Source: an uncultured Microscilla sp. (GTDB lineage Bacteria > Bacteroidota > Bacteroidia > Cytophagales > Microscillaceae). From it: a stretch of 64,000 nt of DNA. How positions within the stretch are numbered: position 1 is the stretch's first letter; every line of letters starts with the position of its first letter. The stretch is taken from the NCBI RefSeq assembly GCF_947493425.1, contig NZ_CANLRP010000004.1, positions 62,001-126,000 of the forward strand, written 5' to 3'. Shown here piece after piece: positions 52,461 to 61,001 of this stretch. The notes under the pieces were generated by a model. That model worked only from the letters and a program-made list of their open reading frames with translations. It was not told the DNA's origin and did no database searches. The position numbers were made by a program, and so were the translations under genes.

Positions 52461-52552
52461 GGTTCTGGGTATTGGGGACTTGGTTCTAGGCGAGTTTTAC
52501 CCAACTTATTTAGCCTTGCAAACCTAACACCTAGTGCCCAGTCCCTAATACC
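52461..52552. repeat. Inverted pair of CCTAG..CCCAGT repeats
   Basis: GGTTCTGGGTATTGGGGACT and TGGTTCTAGG (52461-52490) versus CCTAACACCTAGTGCCCAGT and CCCTAATACC (52523-52552) are imperfect complements and could fold into a hairpin between the epimerase and dehydrogenase genes. The same motif occurs at 43458. Confidence 0.6.
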
Positions 52553-52556
52553 AAAT

Positions 52557-53558
52557 TTAAATCACCTGAAACCCAAACGCATAAGGGTCATCCTCATCGT
52601 CAATGGTAATGGTATTGTGTCCATAAATACGCGCCCAACCTTCAATGCTAGGAATAATAGCCTGATGGTCACCTAACTTTACCACGTCTTCTACCCTGCC
52701 AATAAATTGACTTCCAATGATACTTTCGTGGATAAATTTGTCGCCTTTTTTGAGCTTGCCCTTTGCAAACCATTGCGCCATTCGTGCCGATGTACCCGTG
52801 CCACAAGGTGAGCGGTCAATTGCCTTATCGCCATAAAAAACAGCGTTGCGAGCAGTGGCTTCCGCCGATTTAGTGTCACCCGTCCACAACATGTGGCTCA
52901 AGCCATTGATGGTGGAGTTTTCGGGATGAACAAATTCATATTTTTCATTCAAACGATCACGCACCACCCTGCTCCAGGCAATCAAGTCTCCGGCAGTGTA
53001 AGTATCAATGCCCTTGAAATTGGGTTGAGGGTCTACTATAGCATAAAAGTTGCCCCCGTAAGATACATCTACCGTAAGCTCGCCCAAGTCGGGACATTCT
53101 ACAGTCAGGTTTTCGGCGGCAAGGTATGAAGGAATATTGGTCAGTTTTACCGATTTCACTTTATTGCCTTCTTGTTGGTATTGCACTAATACCAGCCCAG
53201 CGGGGGTTTCCATGCGTACTTCGCCAGTTTTTTTGGGGCTTACCAAACCCTCTTCTATGGCTATAGTAATGGTGCCAATGGTGCCGTGCCCACACATAGG
53301 CAAACAACCACTGGTTTCGATAAATAAAACGGCTACATCGTTGGCGGGGTCTGAGGGGGGAAATAATATACTGCCCGACATCATGTCGTGTCCGCGTGGC
53401 TCAAACATCAATCCTTTACGGATCCAATCGTACTCTTTTAAAAAATGTTGTCTTTTTTCGCTCATATTGGCGCCTTCCAGCGAAGGTCCGCCACCTGCTA
53501 CCAACCTTACCGGGTTGCCGCAGGTATGAGCATCTACACAAAAGAAAGTTTTTTTCAT
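52557..53558 (-). CDS. 4-hydroxyproline 2-epimerase (proline racemase family)
   Basis: 333 residues. Both catalytic cysteines are present: Cys89 in LPMCGHGTIG and Cys252 in DRSPCGTGTSARMA. In this family a Cys/Cys pair marks racemase or epimerase, and a Thr in place of the second Cys marks 3-hydroxyproline dehydratase. The GHDMMSGSILFPPSDP segment and the HTCGNPVRLVAGG start fit hydroxyproline epimerase. It converts trans-4-hydroxy-L-proline to cis-4-hydroxy-D-proline. Confidence 0.92.
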   Translation of the reverse strand: MKKTFFCVDAHTCGNPVRLVAGGGPSLEGANMSEKRQHFLKEYDWIRKGLMFEPRGHDMMSGSILFPPSDPANDVAVLFIETSGCLPMCGHGTIGTITIAIEEGLVSPKKTGEVRMETPAGLVLVQYQQEGNKVKSVKLTNIPSYLAAENLTVECPDLGELTVDVSYGGNFYAIVDPQPNFKGIDTYTAGDLIAWSRVVRDRLNEKYEFVHPENSTINGLSHMLWTGDTKSAEATARNAVFYGDKAIDRSPCGTGTSARMAQWFAKGKLKKGDKFIHESIIGSQFIGRVEDVVKLGDHQAIIPSIEGWARIYGHNTITIDDEDDPYAFGFQVI

Positions 53559-54098
53559 TATCAGTTTTTTAGTCGATAGTTTCTAAAGCTTCAAGTTTTA
53601 AGCAATAAATTTCAAGCCTGTGAGCGACTTTATAGAACGCTGATTTTTAACAGCTTATAAATTCGAAGATGGAAGCTGTTACTGCCTCAAACCTTTAGAT
53701 ACCGATGCATATCGGTGTGTCAATTCTTTAGGATACCAGATATATACAAGCGCAACAAGTGATCAGCTTTAACCTGTGCCTCAAGCAACTATAGCCTTTG
53801 CAACACCTTGATTTTTAGTGATTGATAACACCCATGTTTATAAACCTGTCACAGCGCTCAGTTCCCAATTAATAATATACAATTTTTTTACGTAATTATA
53901 GATTTGATAACTTTGAAAAAATTCAATAAGCAACGGTCAGTTTTTAATCTTTATGGTGGGCTTTAGCAATAAAACAACCTGTAGGCTACCTCATTATAAA
54001 AACATCTCAGGGCAATGCCTGCCCTGGATGTAAACTAAGGTATCACTATAATATATATACAAGTTTAATTAAAGCGGCTTTTCTGCTTACTCGCTGGC
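53559..54098. other. 540-bp intergenic region in the hydroxyproline cluster
   Basis: Contains the palindrome ACCGATGCATATCGGT (53701-53716) and CTTCAAGTTTTAAGCAATAA-type repeat text near 53590. No gene is visible. Its size suggests the genes on either side may be separate transcription units or that repeats have invaded the operon. Confidence 0.5.
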
Positions 54099-55715
54099 TT
54101 ATGCTTGTTCAGCCAGTACAGAAATTGCCTCGTTTGACCACTTCCCGTCGGTTAAACGCCATATATTCAACGGGTTTTCGTCTTGTAATTCTTGCGGTAA
54201 TAAAGCCTGTGGGCAGTTTTGAAAAGCTACCGGACGGGCAAACCGTTTGATGGCATCGGTACCTACCGAAGTAAATCGGCTATCGGTAGTAGAAGGGAAA
54301 GGACCTCCGTGATGCTGCGATGGGCACACTTCTACCCCAGTAGGTACGCCATTGTAAATTAAACGTCCTACGCGGTCTTGTAGCCCTGCAATTATCTCTT
54401 TACACTCAAGTAGTTCTTCCTCTTCACCCATTACAGTAGCAGTGAGTTGTCCTTCCAGGCTTTGGATCGCTTGTGCCAGTTCTTCGCGGTTTGCGCATAC
54501 TACCAGCAAAGAGTAAGGACCGAACACTTCTTCGTGCAAGGCTGGATTTTTCAAAAAATCGGCGCCACTTACTTTGGCCACTACTGCCCTGCCCTGGTTT
54601 GGCTGGCTGCTTTGGTCGGCTTGTGCCACTATTTGTACTTCGGTTTGTTTCAGGGCTTGTTCGGCTCCTTCATCAAAAGCTTTGGCTATGCCTTGGGTAA
54701 GCATAGTAGCGGGCGCAATGGCCTGTACTGCTTCACCCAATGCGGTCTCAAAAGCAGTCAATTCGTCAGAAGCAACTCCTAACAACAGCCCTGGGTTGGT
54801 ACAAAACTGCCCGGCTCCCAAGGTGATAGAACCTGCATATTGCTGGGCTATTTGAGCCCCACGATTACGCAAAGCCTGGGGTAGTAATACTACGGGGTTT
54901 ACACTGCCCATTTCGGCAAATACTGGAATGGGTTGAGGACGTTGTTGAGCAATTTGGTACAAAGCTTTGCCACCAAAGCTCGACCCGGTAAAGCCTACTG
55001 CCTGGGTAACGGGATGTTTGACCAATGCTTGCCCTACCGAATGCCCACTGCCGTATAGCATAGAGAAGGTGCCGTTGGGCATGTCACATCTTTCGGCGGC
55101 TTTTATAACGGCAGTAGCTACCAATTCGCTGGTACCCAAATGTGCCGAATGTGCTTTTACTATTACTGGGTTACCCGCAGCCAGCGCCGAGGCGGTATCG
55201 CCACCAGCTACTGAAAATGCCAAGGGGAAGTTGCTGGCTCCAAACACTACTACAGGCCCTATAGCCACTAGTTGCTTACGCAAATCTACTTTGGGGATGG
55301 GTTGACGCTCAGGTTGGGCGGTGTCTATGCGGGCATCTACCCACGAGCCCTCTTCTACCAATTGGGCAAACGCACGCAATTGGTTCATGGTACGTCCACG
55401 TTCGCCTATGATTCTGCCTTCGGGCAAACCAGACTCGATACAGGCTCTTTGTACCAAAGTATCACCCAAGGCTTCAATTTCTTCGGCAATGGCACGCAAA
55501 AATGCGCCTTTTTGCGCTCCAGAATATTTTTTTAATTGTTGGAAAGCCTCGCTTGCCAACTGCATGGTTTGTTCTATTTCGTCCTTGGTAGCAGCACTAA
55601 AAGCTCCGGTTAACACCTCATTGTTGGCGGGATTAAAAGCTTGTTGTTGTTTCTGTCCTTCATCAGAACGAGTGTTACCTATAAAGTTTTTTCCTTGTAT
55701 ATTTTCTTTTGTCAT
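54099..55715 (-). CDS. 2,5-dioxovalerate (alpha-ketoglutarate semialdehyde) dehydrogenase
   Basis: 538 residues, the long ALDH type. Catalytic Cys305 (LGAGQFCTNPG), general base Glu268 (VFAEMGSVNP), NAD-binding FGASNFPLAFSVAGGDTASA and GFTGSSFGGKAL. The FAEMGSVNPV and AGQFCTNPG forms are typical of KGSADH enzymes of hydroxyproline and pentose breakdown. It makes 2-oxoglutarate, the last step of the pathway here. Confidence 0.92.
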   Translation of the reverse strand: MTKENIQGKNFIGNTRSDEGQKQQQAFNPANNEVLTGAFSAATKDEIEQTMQLASEAFQQLKKYSGAQKGAFLRAIAEEIEALGDTLVQRACIESGLPEGRIIGERGRTMNQLRAFAQLVEEGSWVDARIDTAQPERQPIPKVDLRKQLVAIGPVVVFGASNFPLAFSVAGGDTASALAAGNPVIVKAHSAHLGTSELVATAVIKAAERCDMPNGTFSMLYGSGHSVGQALVKHPVTQAVGFTGSSFGGKALYQIAQQRPQPIPVFAEMGSVNPVVLLPQALRNRGAQIAQQYAGSITLGAGQFCTNPGLLLGVASDELTAFETALGEAVQAIAPATMLTQGIAKAFDEGAEQALKQTEVQIVAQADQSSQPNQGRAVVAKVSGADFLKNPALHEEVFGPYSLLVVCANREELAQAIQSLEGQLTATVMGEEEELLECKEIIAGLQDRVGRLIYNGVPTGVEVCPSQHHGGPFPSTTDSRFTSVGTDAIKRFARPVAFQNCPQALLPQELQDENPLNIWRLTDGKWSNEAISVLAEQA

Positions 55716-55955
55716 GGGAGTGAAAAGCTTGTGTTATGATTATTTTTTTACTTATTAGTCATTAGCTGTTAGCCTTCGGTATTTTTCTCATATTTGCAAA
55801 TTTAGTTATAATTTAGAACGACAGGGGGCTGAATGCCACCTTCTAAACAACCTCGTTTAACAATGTTGCTATGTTTACCAAAACCAAGGGCTAATAGCTA
55901 AAACTAAGGGTCATCATTCGCTTTGCGAACTATTTAGCAATAAAGCCGTAGACAA

Positions 55956-56876
55956 TTACAATACTTCACTTAGTAAAGAGGGTAGCTCAGGACGATTGGC
56001 AAGGCCTGTTTCTATGATTTTGATCACACGCTCGCGCTCTTCGCCACTTAGTTTCAAACGAGGCTCTCTTACATGCTCGGTACCCATTCCAGTCATTGCT
56101 TCGGCAAGTTTGATGTTTTGTACCAGCTTTTCCGATACGTCTAAGTGCAACAATGGGTAGAACCAACGATAAATCTCTACAGCCTCTTTGTAACGTCCTT
56201 CTTGTGCCAGACGGTAAATAGCTACAGTTTCGGCAGGAAATGCACATACCAGGCCAGCCACCCAACCATCAGCACCCATCATCAAACTCTCAAGCGCAAG
56301 GTTGTCTACTCCAGAAAGAATCTTGAAGCGGTCACCTAGTTCATTGATCATGTCTGTCATGTAGCGTATATCACCTGTAGACTCTTTTACTGACTCAAAC
56401 TTAGGGTTTTGTGCCAGCTCTTTGAACATGTCTATTGTGATCAGGGTTTTGTAAGCAAGTGGGTTGTTGTACAACATAATGGGCAAATCGGTTGAATCTG
56501 CCACTTTGTGCAAATAAGTAAGTGTTTCGCGCTCGTCAGAGGCATAACGCATAGGAGGCAATAGCATAAAGCCATCAGCACCTGTTTTTTGTGACTCCTG
56601 AGCAAATTCTTTAGCTGTGCGGGTTGTGCTTTCGGCAAGACAAATAATCACTGGGACTCTACCTTGTGCTGCTTCAAGCGCGCTGCCTAATACTTGCTGC
56701 TTTTCAGCAATGTTTAATACACCACTTTCTCCTAAAGACCCGCATACGATAATACCATCTACTCCGGCAGTAATCTGCTGGTCGATGTTTTTCTTAAGAG
56801 TTACTAGATCCAAAGACTCATCTTCGTGAAAATTAGTAGTTACAGCGGGGTAGACTCCATTCCATGTTACTTTCAT
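55956..56876 (-). CDS. DHDPS-family lyase, probably pyrroline-4-hydroxy-2-carboxylate deaminase
   Basis: 306 residues of the DapA/NAL family: GSLGESGVLNIAEKQQVL (substrate loop), LYNNPLAYKT with Tyr136, and Schiff-base Lys164 in FESVKESTGD. Neighbouring genes point to the deaminase that yields 2-oxoglutarate semialdehyde from the product of D-hydroxyproline oxidation rather than dihydrodipicolinate synthesis. It is the first gene of the minus-strand cluster, divergent from the AraC regulator. Confidence 0.88.
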   Translation of the reverse strand: MKVTWNGVYPAVTTNFHEDESLDLVTLKKNIDQQITAGVDGIIVCGSLGESGVLNIAEKQQVLGSALEAAQGRVPVIICLAESTTRTAKEFAQESQKTGADGFMLLPPMRYASDERETLTYLHKVADSTDLPIMLYNNPLAYKTLITIDMFKELAQNPKFESVKESTGDIRYMTDMINELGDRFKILSGVDNLALESLMMGADGWVAGLVCAFPAETVAIYRLAQEGRYKEAVEIYRWFYPLLHLDVSEKLVQNIKLAEAMTGMGTEHVREPRLKLSGEERERVIKIIETGLANRPELPSLLSEVL

Positions 56877-57099
56877 ATTTGTATTTTTATCAGTTATAAA
56901 ATAATTTTCTATAGTAATTGTGAAAGCAAAAGTAGGGGTGTTTTTTGCCTGTTGCTTACATTTTATTGACTATTACTAGTACTATATTAACATCAATATA
57001 GTATTTCACAACTTTATTATGTTATTTTAATACCAAATTAGCTGTCTACAAGAAGATTTTACCCGTTTTTAATCACAACAAAGTTTAAAAGACTATACT
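56877..57099. promoter_or_regulatory. Divergent control region of the hydroxyproline cluster
   Basis: 223 bp between the lyase and the AraC-type gene. CAAAAGTA at 56927-56934 is the complement of a TAnnTTTG -7 box for the minus strand; its -33 box is not clear. The AraC-type protein would be expected to bind here. Confidence 0.5.
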
Positions 57100-57990
57100 A
57101 TGAAAGCACTGTATTTTAGAATGCCCAAAACAGAAATTGAGTCATTTAGAGTTCAAATAGACCAAATGCCTTATTTTTATGATACGCTGCATTATCATCC
57201 TGAGCTTCAGATTACATTGATACTCAAGAGTACAGGTACCCTGTTTGCAGGGGACGGCATCCACCGCTTTCAACCACTTGACATATTAATTATGGGATCC
57301 AATTTACCCCATGTATTACGCAATGACCAAGATTACTATTTACCCACAAGCAATAAAGAAGCGCATTCTATTTCTATTTTTCTTAAGAAAGAATCGTTAG
57401 GCAAAGGTTTCTTTGACCTGCCAGAAATGCAACCGGTCAAAGAGCTGTGGCACCATGCATCGCGCGGTATTCGCATTACCAACCAGGCTCCTAGTGAATT
57501 GACCGAACGCTTGCGTACTATAGAAGACTCTCAGGGTATTCATCGCTTGGTACAACTACTAGGTATATTTGAATCACTTATCAAAATACCCACCGAAGCC
57601 AAAGAGTTTTTATCGAGTGCTGCATTTCTCAGTCCTCAGAAAGACTCTGATAATCAGCGGTTAAATGATGTAATAGACTATGTAATGAAAAACTACACGC
57701 GGGATATTAAGTTAAGCGAAATAGCCGAGGTAGCACATATGACGTCCGAAGCGTTTTGTCGTTATTTTAAGCTGCGTACCCGCAAAACATTTTCGGGTTT
57801 TCTCAACGAAATTCGCATCGGAAATGCATGCCAGATGTTGGTAACAGAAAAGTACAATGTGTCGGAAGTATGCTTTGCCTGTGGCTTCAATAATTTATCT
57901 AATTTTAACCGACAGTTTAAAAAGTTTACGCAACTTACCCCTAGTCAATACTTAAAAGAGTATTGTTATAAGGATAAAGCAGTGCGTTAA
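57100..57990 (+). CDS. AraC-family transcriptional regulator of the hydroxyproline cluster
   Basis: 296 residues. An N-terminal cupin-like ligand domain (about 10-110; DTLHYHPELQITLILKSTGT, then LPHVLRNDQDYY) and two C-terminal helix-turn-helix motifs (about 195-290): IKLSEIAEVAHMTSEAFCRYFK and YNVSEVCFACGFNNLSNFNR with FKKFTQLTPSQYLKEY (motifs given in part). Divergent placement suggests it activates the catabolic genes in response to hydroxyproline or an intermediate; the ligand is inferred. Confidence 0.87.
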   Translation: MKALYFRMPKTEIESFRVQIDQMPYFYDTLHYHPELQITLILKSTGTLFAGDGIHRFQPLDILIMGSNLPHVLRNDQDYYLPTSNKEAHSISIFLKKESLGKGFFDLPEMQPVKELWHHASRGIRITNQAPSELTERLRTIEDSQGIHRLVQLLGIFESLIKIPTEAKEFLSSAAFLSPQKDSDNQRLNDVIDYVMKNYTRDIKLSEIAEVAHMTSEAFCRYFKLRTRKTFSGFLNEIRIGNACQMLVTEKYNVSEVCFACGFNNLSNFNRQFKKFTQLTPSQYLKEYCYKDKAVR

Positions 57991-58015
57991 TTGCTGTATA
58001 CTTAAATAGAAAACG

Positions 58016-58049
58016 CTGCGTAGGTCTTTATTCGTTAAGGCTTACGCAG
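58016..58049 (+). terminator. Hairpin after the AraC-type gene
   Basis: CTGCGTA (58016-58022) and TACGCAG (58043-58049) with a partly paired interior, 26 bp after the stop; the T-run is weak. Confidence 0.5.
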
Positions 58050-58147
58050 TATTTATATCCACCATTTCCTATTTTCAATAAATTTGCTCGTTTTTTATTA
58101 ATTTTTCACTATGATTTGTAAGTTTAAATTACAACCAACGCCCTTAC

Positions 58148-59008
58148 ATGAAAAATTATAGTTTGCTCGTTGTAGACGACGATAAAAATAACCTGATGGT
58201 GATGATTCGCTACCTGGAGAAGCATCACAAACTTCAGGTAAATTATGAGTTTTTGACCGCCCCGAATGGCAAAATAGCCTTCGAAATTGCAAAAAAAACC
58301 AAACCCGATCTGATTTTAACTGATTGGGACATGCCCTTGATGAATGGTATAGAAATGATTAGGGCAGTGAGGCAATTGCCCTCAATCAAAGAGACGCCTA
58401 TCATTATAGTAACGGGTATAAACGATGCTGCTGAAGATTTAAAACTTGCCCTGGATGCGGGTGCAGTAGATTATATTCAAAAACCTGTCAATAAAATTGA
58501 ACTCAATGCCAGGGTCTACTCTGCGTTGCAACTATACGATGCTTTCAGGACAATTAGGCTGCAAAAAACGGCTATAGAAGAACAAAAAAAACAAGAGTTA
58601 GGCTCTAAAACATTACAAATTTACGAGAAAAACCAAATACTGAGCACAGTTAAAAGTAAGCTTGAAAGTTACTTGTTAGACCTCAACCCTGACGATCGTC
58701 CGGCGGGTAAAGCCATTGTTAAATTAATTGAACAAAATATGCACCACGACAATGAGTGGGATGCTTTTAAGCAGCAGTTTGACAAGGTAAACCCTCAGTT
58801 TTTTAAGGTATTGGAAGAAAAGCACAACGACCTGACAATCAGCGAAATAAAAATGTGTGCTTACATTTATGTAGGCTTAGGCATCAAAGAAATTGCCGAC
58901 TTTATGCACTTGGAATATGGGGGAGCCAGGGTAAAAAAAACCCGCATTAAGCAAAAGCTAAAGTTGCCTGCCGACCTAAAAATTGATGATTATATCAGAG
59001 GATTGTAG
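58148..59008 (+). CDS. Response regulator with C-terminal helix-turn-helix
   Basis: 286 residues. Receiver domain about 1-125: VVDDDKNN acidic pocket, phospho-acceptor Asp59 (LILTDWDMP), Thr in IIIVTG and Lys in IQKPVN. A coiled linker (about 135-175) leads to a DNA-binding domain of the Bacteroidota LuxR-like type, LTISEIKMCAYIYVGLGIKEIADF, then VKKTRIKQKL. No kinase gene is adjacent; the orphan histidine kinase at 21172 is a possible but unproven partner. Confidence 0.9.
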   Translation: MKNYSLLVVDDDKNNLMVMIRYLEKHHKLQVNYEFLTAPNGKIAFEIAKKTKPDLILTDWDMPLMNGIEMIRAVRQLPSIKETPIIIVTGINDAAEDLKLALDAGAVDYIQKPVNKIELNARVYSALQLYDAFRTIRLQKTAIEEQKKQELGSKTLQIYEKNQILSTVKSKLESYLLDLNPDDRPAGKAIVKLIEQNMHHDNEWDAFKQQFDKVNPQFFKVLEEKHNDLTISEIKMCAYIYVGLGIKEIADFMHLEYGGARVKKTRIKQKLKLPADLKIDDYIRGL

Positions 59009-59115
59009 ACAATAAAGCAGCAAGTCAGGGAGCACTTAATTGGAGGAAGTTTAACCTGCTAATGATCAATAATCAATAAGGTAAGTAACTTTCGAACAAG
59101 CTGTGAATCATTGTT

Positions 59116-59913
59116 TTATAACTTAAGTATTCTTAAGGCTCCCTGCACCACCAATATAAACACTAAAGCCCCAATAATCAGGTCAGGAACACCTGACTTA
59201 AGCCAGTGTACCAATGCCCCTGCCACTATTACGCCCAGGTTGATGATGATGTCATTGGAAGTAAATATCATACTTGCCTGCATGTGGGCTTCTTTGCTTT
59301 TCGATTTTTGTAATAAATATAAACAGGCTGCATTGCCTACCAGCGCAAACACTGAAACATAAATCATTAGGGTAAAATCTGGCATAGTAGCTACCCCAAA
59401 AAATCGTCTTAAAACCTCACTAAATCCCAATATAGCCAATATCAACTGAAAGTACCCGGCAACTTTGGCAATGCGCTGCTTACGTATCAGGCTACCACCT
59501 ACGGCAAATAAACTCAAAGCATAGACTAAGGCATCGGCGAGCATATCGAGGCTATCTGCTACTAGTCCCATCGACTTGGATATAAATCCAGTGGTGAGTT
59601 CTATCAAAAAAAACGCAAAATTGATGAGCAAAACCGCCCACAATAGTTTGCGCTGGTTTCGTGCTTTGGCAAATACCACATTGCCTGCATCTTCAGTATT
59701 TACAAGCTGGCTCCCCAGATTGAGCTTGTCCAGTGCCTGGGCTATCTCGTGAGAGTCACCCTCATGAAACACTTGCAAGATTCGTTGAGGAATGTCAAAG
59801 TCCAAACTTTTGATAGCTCCCAATCCTTCCAGTTTCATCCTTATCAGGTTTTCTTCTGAAGGGCAATCCATCTTGCTTATTTTAAAGGTTGTTTTTTTCA
59901 TGTTGTTAGACAT
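59116..59913 (-). CDS. Cation diffusion facilitator-like transporter with N-terminal HMA-like domain
   Basis: 265 residues. Residues about 6-70 have the heavy-metal-associated ferredoxin-like pattern (FKISKMDCPSEENLI), but the metal-binding CxxC is reduced to Cys-Pro-Ser-Glu. The rest carries about five or six transmembrane helices of the CDF fold with ADSLDMLADALVYALSL (Asp-x3-Asp metal site) and FTSNDIIINLG (second site, Asn-Asp). It would export a divalent metal; which one is not readable. Confidence 0.82.
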   Translation of the reverse strand: MSNNMKKTTFKISKMDCPSEENLIRMKLEGLGAIKSLDFDIPQRILQVFHEGDSHEIAQALDKLNLGSQLVNTEDAGNVVFAKARNQRKLLWAVLLINFAFFLIELTTGFISKSMGLVADSLDMLADALVYALSLFAVGGSLIRKQRIAKVAGYFQLILAILGFSEVLRRFFGVATMPDFTLMIYVSVFALVGNAACLYLLQKSKSKEAHMQASMIFTSNDIIINLGVIVAGALVHWLKSGVPDLIIGALVFILVVQGALRILKL

Positions 59914-60107
59914 TTAAACAGCATACAAATGTTTGAGTCCTACGTACACACCCCCTCGCTGATTCTTTTATCTACTGATTTTATAAACCATTAATGATCA
60001 ATGTACGATAAAGTCGGAACAGGCTTGAAGCTTATCGCTAAAAGCTTAAGAAGCTTCTACCTATGCCACCAGTACTCTAAATCTAAACACAGGGGAAGCC
60101 ATCCATA

Positions 60108-60536
60108 CTACTGCGACTGCTCATCTATCAATGTTTGAAAGGCTTGCCAACTGAGCGTAGCGCATTGTTCACGACTGGGAAAGTGCTTCGCAGCGGCAAA
60201 AGCTTTAAACTCTTCAGGTATATTGGCGGGGAGCTCGCCGTTTACCACTTGCATAAATACTTCTATCAGTATTTTTGCCTCGGTCAGTGTTTTGCCTTCA
60301 ATGGTTTGCAACAGTACCGAGGTAGACGCTTTGGACACAGCACACCCATAGCCGTGAAAAAAAGCTTGTTGAATCACTTCTTCTTCCAATGATGTATACA
60401 GTTGGAAATGATCGCCACATAATGGGTTGTAAGCTTCTGAATGCAGTGGCAATTCTTCGGCTTTTTTAAAATTGTGAGGGGTTTTGTTATGTGCTAAAAT
60501 GACACTTTGGTATAATTCGTTCAATGACTTTTCCAT
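60108..60536 (-). CDS. sufU: SufU-type iron-sulfur cluster scaffold/sulfur carrier
   Basis: 142 residues. The three ligand cysteines of the NifU_N/SufU family are present: YNPLCGDHFQ, YGCAVSKASTS and REQCATLSWQAF. The insert characteristic of SufU between the second and third Cys (GELPANIPEEF region) is visible. It takes sulfur from a SufS-type desulfurase. No suf genes are adjacent. Confidence 0.9.
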   Translation of the reverse strand: MEKSLNELYQSVILAHNKTPHNFKKAEELPLHSEAYNPLCGDHFQLYTSLEEEVIQQAFFHGYGCAVSKASTSVLLQTIEGKTLTEAKILIEVFMQVVNGELPANIPEEFKAFAAAKHFPSREQCATLSWQAFQTLIDEQSQ

Positions 60537-60951
60537 AAAACAATCGTCAATATTTTTCCTTTACGTTACAAAAAGAACCTTTCATAAACTCAAACCCACC
60601 GTTCATAAACTCTCTATTGCCCAACCCCATAAGTTTTGCTTCCTTTGTTGAGAACTTATGCAAAAAGATTATTTTTTGACGGGGGAGCTAAGTGAATCTA
60701 CTAAAATACCCTATGCCATTATGCAGCATCTCTTGCCGTTATACTTCCTCAAAAAATAGAGCAAATAACGCTGTTATTAGCCGATTTTTTGACTTGTCTA
60801 ACCACAAGATATTTTGCATTATTGGCACAATTTATTTTTTCCGTTTCACTAACCTCTCTAATCAACTATATATAAAGTATCAAAGAGCAACATTTACGAT
60901 CATCGGCGCAAGCTGGTGAATCAACAGTAGGGTGTTGAATAGTTTTTTTTC
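60537..60951. other. Intergenic region with a decayed family B-like element
   Basis: About 415 bp. Between roughly 60745 and 60850, AAAAAATAGAGCAAATAACG, then GTTATTAGCCGATTTTTTGA and ACAAGATATTTTGC, resemble the interior of family B elements (14231, 42812), but the ends are not recognisable. No gene is seen. Confidence 0.5.
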
Positions 60952-60985
60952 AAGCAAATATTCTCAAAATTGAGAATATTTGCTT
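60952..60985. terminator. Hairpin downstream of murG
   Basis: 16-bp inverted repeat (AAGCAAATATTCTCAA at 60952-60967 and its complement at 60970-60985), with a T-run on the plus-strand side. It lies 16 bp past the murG stop. Confidence 0.7.
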
Positions 60986-61001
60986 TTTTGTTTGAAGAGG
61001 T

